From Sphingopyxis macrogoltabida (lineage in GTDB: Bacteria > Pseudomonadota > Alphaproteobacteria > Sphingomonadales > Sphingomonadaceae): 64,000 nt of DNA. The DNA is taken from NCBI RefSeq assembly GCF_001314325.1, contig NZ_CP009429.1, positions 1,426,501 through 1,490,500 of the forward strand, given 5' to 3'. Shown here piece by piece: positions 57,698 to 64,000 of this stretch. The notes below the pieces were generated by a model that ran no database searches, was not told the DNA's origin, and saw nothing but the letters and a program-made list of their open reading frames with translations. A program made the translations under genes and the position numbers. Each line of letters begins with the position of its first letter. Within the stretch, counting starts at the first letter, position 1.

Positions 57698-59208
57698 TGC
57701 CCGTAACCCGGTGTTCCGGCAAGCCGCACCGCCTCGCGCGCTGCGGCGAACAATGCGCCGGCTTTGGCTTCGCATTCGCGCTGTTCATAGGCGGCCTCGC
57801 TGTCGGCGACGATGCCGGCGCCGGCCTGAACGTGCATTTCGCCGTCCTTGACGATCGCGGTGCGCAGCACGATGCAGCTGTCCATATTGCCGTCGGGGGC
57901 GAAATAGCCGACGCCGCCGGCATAGGGCCCGCGCGCATCGGCTTCGAGTTCGGCGATGATCTGGCAGGCGCGAACTTTGGGCGCGCCGCTGACGGTGCCC
58001 GCCGGAAAGCCCGCGAACAGCGCGTCGATCGCGTCCTTGCCCTCCGCGATGCGGCCGATGACGTTCGACACGATGTGCATGACGTGGCTGTAGAATTCGA
58101 CGGTATAGCTGTCGGTCACGACAACGCTGCCGCCGGTCGCGGCGCGGCCGACATCGTTGCGGCCGAGGTCGAGCAGCATCAGATGCTCGGCGCGTTCCTT
58201 GGGATCGGCGAGCAGGCTTTCGCGATTCTCGAGATCTTCGGCGCTCGTCTTGCCGCGCGGGCGGGTGCCGGCGATCGGGCGGATGGTGATTTCGCCGTCG
58301 CGCACCCGGACCAGAATCTCGGGCGACGAGCCGATCAGCGCGAAGCCGGGCAGGTCGAGGAAATAAAGGAAGGGCGAGGGATTGATGCGCCGCAGCGACC
58401 GGTAAAGGTCGAAGGGCGGCAGGTCGAACGGCGTCGAAAAACGCTGCGACAGCACGACCTGAAAGATATCGCCCGCCGCGATATAATCCTTCGCCGTGGC
58501 GACCATGGCGGCATAGTTCCCGGGCGTCGTCGCGGGTATCGGAACGATGTCGCCCGGCACCGCATCCGTGGCCGCGCGGTCGGCGTGCGGGCTGGCGCTG
58601 GCCAGCCGCGCCGCGATATCGTCGAGCCGTTCCTGCGCGGCATCGATCATCCGGTCGATCGGCGCCGCCGGATCGGGCCAGAGCGGCGCGATCAGGAAAA
58701 GTTCGTCGGCGAGCCGGTCGAAGACGAGGATCGTCGTCGGGCGCACGAAGACCATGTCGGGCAGGCCGAGCCCGGCGCCGGGCGCCCGCGGGATGCGCTC
58801 GACGAGGCCGATGGTTTCATAGGCGAAGAAGCCGACGAGGGTGGTCAGCGCCTTCGGCAAGCCGTCGGGCACGTCGAAGCGGCATTCGGCGACAAGGTCG
58901 CGCAGCGCCTGCAGCGCGCCGGCCGCGACCGGCTCGAACGCCGCCTTGTCGCGCCGCCAGTCGCGGTTGATGCGGGCGGTGTCGCCGCGCGCTTCGAGCA
59001 GCAGGTCGGGATCGAGCCCGATCATGCTGTAGCGGCCGCGCGTCTCGCCGCCCTCGACCGATTCGAGCACCCAGTCGCCGCGTCCCGGCTCGATGAGCTT
59101 GAGCGCCGCCGATACCGGCGTTTCGATATCGGCGATCAGCCGCTGCCACACGACCGCGCCGCGGCCCTGCGCCAGCGCCTCGAGCGCGGCGGCTCTGCCC
59201 TCCAGCAC
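57694..59208 (-). CDS. trpE: Anthranilate synthase component I
   Basis: The 504-residue protein starts at GTG 59208 (MLEGRAAALEALAQG), with AAGG upstream. The chorismate-binding domain has PFLYFLDLPGFALIGSSPEILVRV, IRPIAGTRPRGKT and the metal-binding segment AEHLMLLDLGRNDVGR and SGAPKVRACQIIAELE. The N-terminal feedback region includes the LLES-type motif LESVEGG. It converts chorismate to anthranilate with TrpG. It lies 10 bp after ppiD, and no leader peptide or attenuator is visible between them. Confidence 0.95.
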   Translation of the reverse strand: MLEGRAAALEALAQGRGAVVWQRLIADIETPVSAALKLIEPGRGDWVLESVEGGETRGRYSMIGLDPDLLLEARGDTARINRDWRRDKAAFEPVAAGALQALRDLVAECRFDVPDGLPKALTTLVGFFAYETIGLVERIPRAPGAGLGLPDMVFVRPTTILVFDRLADELFLIAPLWPDPAAPIDRMIDAAQERLDDIAARLASASPHADRAATDAVPGDIVPIPATTPGNYAAMVATAKDYIAAGDIFQVVLSQRFSTPFDLPPFDLYRSLRRINPSPFLYFLDLPGFALIGSSPEILVRVRDGEITIRPIAGTRPRGKTSAEDLENRESLLADPKERAEHLMLLDLGRNDVGRAATGGSVVVTDSYTVEFYSHVMHIVSNVIGRIAEGKDAIDALFAGFPAGTVSGAPKVRACQIIAELEADARGPYAGGVGYFAPDGNMDSCIVLRTAIVKDGEMHVQAGAGIVADSEAAYEQRECEAKAGALFAAAREAVRLAGTPGYGQ

Positions 59209-59218
59209 CCGCGCCGCC

Positions 59219-61159
59219 TTATTCGGCGACCGGCGCCGTGCCGGTGAGTTCGCGGCGGAGCTGGTCGACCAGTTGCTTGTTGATCGTCACCCCGGCGCGG
59301 CGCTTGGCCTCGGCGACGAGCTGTTCGACGAGTTCGTTGCCGAAAGCGGCGCCGAGCGGGCGCGCGATATAGGCGGCGGCGCGCGGGTCGACCGACTTGA
59401 TGTCGGGGCGGTTCACTTCGTTGAGCGCGATCACCATCCAGCCGCGGTTACCCGGGATTTCGAGCGTCTTCACCGTGCCCTTGGCCATCGAGAACAACAG
59501 CGCGAGTTCGGGCGGTGCACCCTTGCCGTCGCGGTCGAGGTCGCCGCGACGGCCGCCGATCGTCTGGACATTGCCGATGTTCGGGCCGGCGGCGCTCACC
59601 GCCTCGGCGAGCGACTTGCCGCCTTCGACCGCCTTGACGATGCCGCGGGCCTTGTCGCGCGCCACCTTCTGCCCCTCGGCAAAGCGCCAGTCGGCGAGCA
59701 GGTCGCTGCGGATCTGCGCGAAGGGTGGCGGCGCTGCGGCGGTAATCGATTTCACCGCAAAGACGGCGAATTTCTCGTTTTCGACCAGTGTCGCAATCTC
59801 GCCTTCGCCTTCGCCGCTGCCGAGGAAGGCCTGGGCGATCATCGGCGCCATTTCGGGCGGCAGGGTGAAGGCGGGCTGCGCCGGGGCGCGGCCGCTCGGC
59901 AGCAGCGCCGGGGTCTCGACGAGCTGGAGCTTGCGGTCGGCGGCGACTTCCTCGATCGACGCGCCGCCGTTCACGGCGTCCTGGATCGCGTTGTAATAAT
60001 CGACGATCGCCTCGTTCGCCTTGTTCTTTTCGAGTTCGGTGCGGATTTCGGGGGTCGCGTCGGCAAGGCTGCGCGCCGGATTGGCGGTGACGCTCTCGAC
60101 CCGCGCGATCGCCCAGCCAAGGCCGGTTTGCGTCGGACCGAGCAGGTCGCCGCGCTTCGCGGCAAAGGCGGCTTTCGCCCCTGCCGCGGTCGTCGTCGCC
60201 GCATAGGCGGTCTGGGTCAGCTCGCCCGTCGTCGAGGCCGACAGGCCGGCGGCCTGCGCCGCGGCGGCGAGCGGGGTGCCGCCGCGGACCTTGGCCGCGA
60301 GGGCGTTGGCGGCGGCCTGGTCGGGGACGATCACCTGCGCGAAACGCCGCGTTTCGGTCGCCGCGAAATTGGCGGCGTTGTCCTTGTAGACCTTGGCGAT
60401 TTCGGCCTCGGTCACCGCGGGGACCGGCACCGCGCTGCGATCGAACAGCGCATATTGGATGACGCGCCGCTCGGGGACGGTGAAGCGCGCCTTATGCTCC
60501 GCAAGATATTTCTGCAGCACGGCATCGCCCGGATCGGCGGTCGGCGCAAAGGGGCTGGCGGGGATGAAGGTCGCCTGGCCGTGCCGCTGTTCAAGCGGCA
60601 GCACCGCATAGGGTTTGGCCATGCCCGGGGCGACGGCGGGGATTCCCCCGATCGGTTTTGCGAGCTGCTGGCTGAGCAGCAGCGTTTCGATTTCACCGCG
60701 AATCTGGTTTTCGTTGAGACCGCTTTCGGCAAGATAAGCTTCGTAGCGCTTCTGGTCGAAGCTGCCCGACACGCCGGAGAAGGCATCGGCGATCTGTGCG
60801 TCGATCAGCCGCTTGCTGACCCCGAAACCGAGGTCGCGCGCAAGCTGGCGGACCGCAGCGTCGTTGATCAGCTGCTTCAATATGCCGTCGAGGGCGCCCG
60901 ATTCGACGAAGGCTTCGCGCGTCAGTCCTGGCTGGTCCTGCCGTGCCCGGTTATAGGCCTGTTGAACGCGCGCGCGGAGTTCGCCGACGCCGATTTCGGT
61001 ATCGCCGACCTTGGCGACATTGGCGCCGCCCAGCCCGCCGAAGGTCGAGTTGCCGGTCACGTCGCCGAGCGCGAAGGCGACGCCGACGAGGACGACGAAG
61101 CCGAGCGCGATGGCTTTGCCGACGGTGGATCCGAAGAGGCGGCGAATGGCGGTGATCAT
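59219..61159 (-). CDS. ppiD: Membrane-anchored peptidyl-prolyl isomerase PpiD-like
   Basis: The 646-residue protein starts MITAIRRLFGSTVGKAIAL with one membrane helix (about residues 13-32). A SurA-N-like chaperone domain follows (TREAFVESGALDGILKQLINDAAVRQLARDLGF, with YEAYLAESGLNENQIRGEIETLLLSQQL). The centre contains a parvulin-like region (ETRRFAQVIVPDQAAANALAAKVRGGTPLAAAAQAAG), but the usual HILV motif is altered (FAQVIV), so catalytic activity is doubtful. It assists folding of envelope proteins at the inner membrane. It heads the trp/moa transcript. Confidence 0.88.
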   Translation of the reverse strand: MITAIRRLFGSTVGKAIALGFVVLVGVAFALGDVTGNSTFGGLGGANVAKVGDTEIGVGELRARVQQAYNRARQDQPGLTREAFVESGALDGILKQLINDAAVRQLARDLGFGVSKRLIDAQIADAFSGVSGSFDQKRYEAYLAESGLNENQIRGEIETLLLSQQLAKPIGGIPAVAPGMAKPYAVLPLEQRHGQATFIPASPFAPTADPGDAVLQKYLAEHKARFTVPERRVIQYALFDRSAVPVPAVTEAEIAKVYKDNAANFAATETRRFAQVIVPDQAAANALAAKVRGGTPLAAAAQAAGLSASTTGELTQTAYAATTTAAGAKAAFAAKRGDLLGPTQTGLGWAIARVESVTANPARSLADATPEIRTELEKNKANEAIVDYYNAIQDAVNGGASIEEVAADRKLQLVETPALLPSGRAPAQPAFTLPPEMAPMIAQAFLGSGEGEGEIATLVENEKFAVFAVKSITAAAPPPFAQIRSDLLADWRFAEGQKVARDKARGIVKAVEGGKSLAEAVSAAGPNIGNVQTIGGRRGDLDRDGKGAPPELALLFSMAKGTVKTLEIPGNRGWMVIALNEVNRPDIKSVDPRAAAYIARPLGAAFGNELVEQLVAEAKRRAGVTINKQLVDQLRRELTGTAPVAE

Positions 61160-61336
61160 GAAGCGGGCATTCTTTCGGCGGGGCGCACGGGGCGCGGTTG
61201 CGCGTTGCTTTAGGCGGGAGGCGGCGCGGCATCAAGGCGGGAAAGGGGGTTTTCGCGGGCGCCGACCCCGCTTGCCACTTCCCCATGATGACCGCTAGGG
61301 CGCGGTCAACATTTGATTCAAGCAAGGAGCGGCACG

Positions 61337-62086
61337 ATGGCGCGGCGCAAATATGTGGTCGGCAACTGGAAGATGAACGGGCTGGCGGCCGCAATCGGCG
61401 AGGCGCAGGCGATTTTCGCCGCGGCGCAGGCGCATGACGGCGTCGATGTCGCCCTCTGTCCGCCGTTCACGCTGGTCGGCGTCATGGCCGCAGCGGTACC
61501 CGGCGCGGCGGTCGGCGGACAGGATTGCCACAGCGCCGCGTCGGGCGCTTTCACCGGTTCGGTCGCGGCGCCGATGCTCGTCGATGCGGGCGCCAGCCTG
61601 ACCATCGTCGGCCACAGCGAACGGCGCGACGGGTTCGGCGAAAGCGACGCCGAGGTGCGCGCCAAGGCCGAAGCTGCGCTCGCCGCCGGCCTGTCGGTCA
61701 TCCTCTGCGTCGGCGAACCGCGCGAGGTCCGCGAATCGGGCGGGGCCATCGACCATGTGCTGGCGCAGATCGCGGGCTCGGTTCCCGACGCGTTCGACGC
61801 CGACCGGCTCGCAATCGCCTATGAGCCGATCTGGGCGATCGGGACCGGGCTTGTCCCGACCGTCGGCGACGTCGAGGCAATGCATGGTGCGATCCGTGGG
61901 GCGCTGGCGGCGCGTTTCGGCGACGCCGCGCAGGAAATGCGCCTGCTCTACGGCGGCTCGGTCAATGGCGAGAATGCCGCCGAACTGCTGGGCGCGGCCG
62001 ATGTCGACGGGGCGCTGGTCGGCGGCGCGAGCCTGACCGCGGGTAAATTCGTGCCGATTGTCGAGGCCGCGGCCGCGCTCGGCTGA
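61337..62086 (+). CDS. tpiA: Triosephosphate isomerase
   Basis: Started at MARRKYVVGNWKMNG (249 residues). Catalytic residues are clear: the Lys/Asn in NWKMNG, His in IVGHSERRDGFGE and Glu in AYEPIWAIGTG. The phosphate loop is LYGGSVNGENAAELL and VGGASL. It interconverts DHAP and G3P. The order tpiA-secG-pyrG is common in alphaproteobacteria. Confidence 0.97.
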   Translation: MARRKYVVGNWKMNGLAAAIGEAQAIFAAAQAHDGVDVALCPPFTLVGVMAAAVPGAAVGGQDCHSAASGAFTGSVAAPMLVDAGASLTIVGHSERRDGFGESDAEVRAKAEAALAAGLSVILCVGEPREVRESGGAIDHVLAQIAGSVPDAFDADRLAIAYEPIWAIGTGLVPTVGDVEAMHGAIRGALAARFGDAAQEMRLLYGGSVNGENAAELLGAADVDGALVGGASLTAGKFVPIVEAAAALG

Positions 62087-62170
62087 GCCTTGTGGGTTGA
62101 AGCGGCGCGCCTTCGTCTCTATGTGCGCCGCGGGCGCGGACCAAGTGAGGCCGCGCGAGTTCGGGAAAAA

Positions 62171-62617
62171 ATGATGTCCAACCTGTTCACCTTCCTGCTC
62201 GTCGTCCAGGCGCTCGTCGCCGCGGTGATGATCGGCGTCATTCTGATGCAGAAGTCGGAAGGTGGCGGCCTCGGCGTCGGCGGCAGCCCCGCAGGGCTGC
62301 TCTCGGCGCGCGGCGCGGCGGATTTCCTGACCCGCGCGACGACGATCCTCGCCTGCCTGTTCGTCGGCCTCTCGATCCTTCTCGCCGCGATGGCTTCGGT
62401 CGGTCGCGGCGGATCGACGATCGACACATCGCTGTCGAAAGCGGCGCAGCAGCAGTCGGCACCGTCGTCGTCGCTGACCGGCCCGGCGCAGCAGCCCGCA
62501 CAGGGCGCCGCAGCTCCGGCGCAGGCGCCGATGAGCGACGATCCGCTGGCAGCGGCCGCCGCAGCAGCCGCGGCGAAGGACGCCCCCGCGCAGCCGCAGG
62601 CGCCCGCAAAGAAGTAA
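62171..62617 (+). CDS. secG: Preprotein translocase subunit SecG
   Basis: From ATG 62171 the protein is 148 residues. Two membrane helices (FTFLLVVQALVAAVMIGVILM and TTILACLFVGLSILLAAMA) flank the conserved cytoplasmic loop QKSEGGGLGVGGS. A long Ala/Gln/Ser/Pro-rich tail (about 75 residues) ends in AQPQAPAKK, longer than E. coli SecG but usual in this group. It assists SecYE. A second ATG one codon on is equally possible. Confidence 0.93.
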   Translation: MMSNLFTFLLVVQALVAAVMIGVILMQKSEGGGLGVGGSPAGLLSARGAADFLTRATTILACLFVGLSILLAAMASVGRGGSTIDTSLSKAAQQQSAPSSSLTGPAQQPAQGAAAPAQAPMSDDPLAAAAAAAAAKDAPAQPQAPAKK

Positions 62618-62660
62618 AGCCGATCCAGCGGAGGCTCCGGCCTCCACCCCCAATCCCGCG

Positions 62661-62683
62661 CGGCGGAATTATTTCCGCCGTTT
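62661..62683 (+). terminator. Candidate terminator after secG
   Basis: An 8-bp stem (62661-62668 with 62673-62680) with a TTAT loop follows secG and is followed by TTTG. The T-run is short, so termination may be partial. It separates secG from pyrG, which starts at 62736. Confidence 0.5.
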
Positions 62684-62735
62684 GCGATTCGACGGCTTGC
62701 GCCGTCCCCCTCCTGTTGAGTAAGTCTTTCCTCCC

Positions 62736-64000
62736 ATGGCGCGGTTCATTTTTATCACCGGCGGCGTGGTCTCCTCCCTTGGCAAAGGTTTGATGGCGGC
62801 TAGCCTTGCGGCTCTGTTGCAGGCGCGGGGTTACCGCGTCCGCATCCGGAAATTCGATCCCTATCTGAACGTCGATCCGGGCACGATGTCGCCCTATCAG
62901 CATGGCGAGGTCTATGTGACCGACGACGGGGCCGAGACCGACCTCGACCTTGGCCATTACGAACGCTTTACCGGCGTTGCGGCGCGGCAGAGCGATAACG
63001 TCACGTCGGGCCGCATCTATCAGCAGATCATCACCAAGGAACGCCGCGGAGACTATCTCGGCGCGACGGTGCAGGTCGTCCCGCACGTCACCGACGCGAT
63101 CAAGGCGTTCGCGCGCACCGACATCGACGACCTCGATTTCGTGCTGTGCGAGATCGGCGGCACCGTCGGCGACATCGAATCGCTGCCGTTCATCGAGGCG
63201 ATCCGCCAGCTTCGCAACGAAGAGGGGCGCGAGAACACGCTTTCGGTCCACGTCACGCTGGTGCCGTACATCGCGGCAGCGGGTGAACTGAAGACCAAGC
63301 CGACGCAGCACAGCGTGCGCGAGCTCGCTTCGCTGGGCGTCCAGCCCGACATCCTGCTCTGCCGCTGCGAAAAGCCGCTGCCCGAGGGCGAGCGCGCGAA
63401 GATCGCGCAATTCTGCAACGTGCGGAAGGAAGCGGTGATCCCGGCGCTCGATGCCGACAGCATCTATGCAGTGCCGGTACAATATCATGGCGAGGGGCTC
63501 GACAGCGAAGTCCTACGCGCCTTCGGCATCCACGACGCGCCCGACCCCGACCTGTCGCGCTGGTACGACATCATGGACCGCAAGCAGCATCCCGAGGGCG
63601 AGGTCACGATCGGCGTCGTCGGCAAATATGTGTCGCTGCCCGATGCCTATAAATCGCTCAACGAGGCGCTCGTCCATGGCGGCATGGCGCACCGGGTCAA
63701 GGTCAACATCCGCTGGCTCGACGCCGAAATGTTCGAGCAGGACGAGGATCTGGCGGCGAATCTCGAGCCGCTGCACGGTATTCTCGTGCCCGGCGGCTTC
63801 GGCGAGCGCGGGTCCGAAGGCAAGATCGCCAGCGTCCGCTTCGCGCGCGAGCGCAATGTGCCCTTCTTCGGCATCTGCCTCGGCATGCAGATGGCGTGCA
63901 TCGAGGGCGCGCGGAACACGAGCGGGATCGACAAGGCGTCGAGCACCGAATTCGGTCCGACCGAGGAACCGATCGTCGGCCTGATCACCGAATGGATGAG
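62736..64000 (+). CDS. pyrG: CTP synthase (3' end outside window)
   Basis: About 421 codons are present and the frame is open to the edge. The N-terminal synthase domain begins [19 protein letters not shown] (P-loop), with [21 protein letters not shown] and [16 protein letters not shown] linker ([21 protein letters not shown]) leads to the glutaminase domain, in which the nucleophile is in [14 protein letters not shown]. It makes CTP from UTP and glutamine. The missing C-terminus should contain the catalytic His-Glu. Confidence 0.97.
   Translation, partial: MARFIFITGGVVSSLGKGLMAASLAALLQARGYRVRIRKFDPYLNVDPGTMSPYQHGEVYVTDDGAETDLDLGHYERFTGVAARQSDNVTSGRIYQQIITKERRGDYLGATVQVVPHVTDAIKAFARTDIDDLDFVLCEIGGTVGDIESLPFIEAIRQLRNEEGRENTLSVHVTLVPYIAAAGELKTKPTQHSVRELASLGVQPDILLCRCEKPLPEGERAKIAQFCNVRKEAVIPALDADSIYAVPVQYHGEGLDSEVLRAFGIHDAPDPDLSRWYDIMDRKQHPEGEVTIGVVGKYVSLPDAYKSLNEALVHGGMAHRVKVNIRWLDAEMFEQDEDLAANLEPLHGILVPGGFGERGSEGKIASVRFARERNVPFFGICLGMQMACIEGARNTSGIDKASSTEFGPTEEPIVGLITEWM

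Overview
This 64 kb window is GC-rich, densely packed chromosomal DNA that is almost all housekeeping and core genes. Gene content and order suggest an alphaproteobacterium of the Sphingomonadales, probably Sphingopyxis-like. The supporting points are the run ppiD-trpE-trpG-trpD-trpC-moaC-moeA-lexA next to comEC, gltX and gltA; ispH-thrB-rnhA; a SPOR protein-nagZ-scpA-scpB-tatABC run downstream of argS; and an alphaproteobacterial SOS operator (GTTC-N7-GTTC) before lexA. The taxon is inferred from gene order and protein character, not from a marker search. I found no tRNA, rRNA, CRISPR array, prophage or intact insertion sequence.

Layout. 1-3.0 kb: a polyamine-type oxidase (cut by the window edge) and a glutamine synthetase-like ligase, then a small helical protein, infA and a cold-shock gene. 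3.2-6.1 kb: a PhoR-like kinase, a Tat-exported small protein and a fumarylacetoacetase-family hydrolase. 6.1-13.2 kb: a Tad/Cpa pilus operon (cpaA-cpaB-cpaC-cpaD-cpaE-tadB-tadC) that lacks the motor ATPase cpaF and any Flp pilin gene. 13.3-17.1 kb: an amino-acid oxidase-like flavoprotein, a YegP-like protein and ispH-thrB-rnhA. 17.3-24.8 kb: a lipoprotein, a 270-bp element with perfect 34-bp inverted ends, argS, a SPOR protein, nagZ, scpAB and tatABC. 24.9-34.6 kb: entericidin-like lipoprotein, mgtE, a cyclophilin, a nitronate monooxygenase-like gene, nadC, RNase T2, an LplT-like transporter, pgsA, moaD-moaE, oxyR and an EF-hand protein. 34.6-43.4 kb: trmFO flanked by two kinds of repeat, a YhhN protein, an attachment-family protein, a TauD-like dioxygenase, several envelope proteins, a peroxiredoxin, and a DUF952 gene coupled to gyrA. 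43.4-47.3 kb: a REP-like repeat, then three poorly characterised genes ending in a histidine kinase that lacks its phosphoacceptor histidine. 47.4-64 kb: gltA, gltX, comEC, lexA, the moeA/moaC/trp/ppiD operon read leftward, and tpiA-secG-pyrG read rightward (pyrG cut by the window edge).

How the genes work together. Molybdopterin synthesis is split between moaD-moaE and moaC-moeA, the latter coupled to tryptophan synthesis by ATGA overlaps. Envelope functions dominate the centre: Tat export, peptidoglycan recycling, phospholipid synthesis, lipoproteins and Tad pilus assembly. Oxidative-stress genes (oxyR, exported peroxiredoxin) and the SOS regulator lexA are also present.

The most unusual items are: a low-GC gene with a HEPN-like RNxxxH motif set between trpE and trpG with 4-bp overlaps on both sides; the MITE-like element before argS; the histidine kinase without its histidine; the Tad operon without its ATPase; and three intergenic repeat structures.
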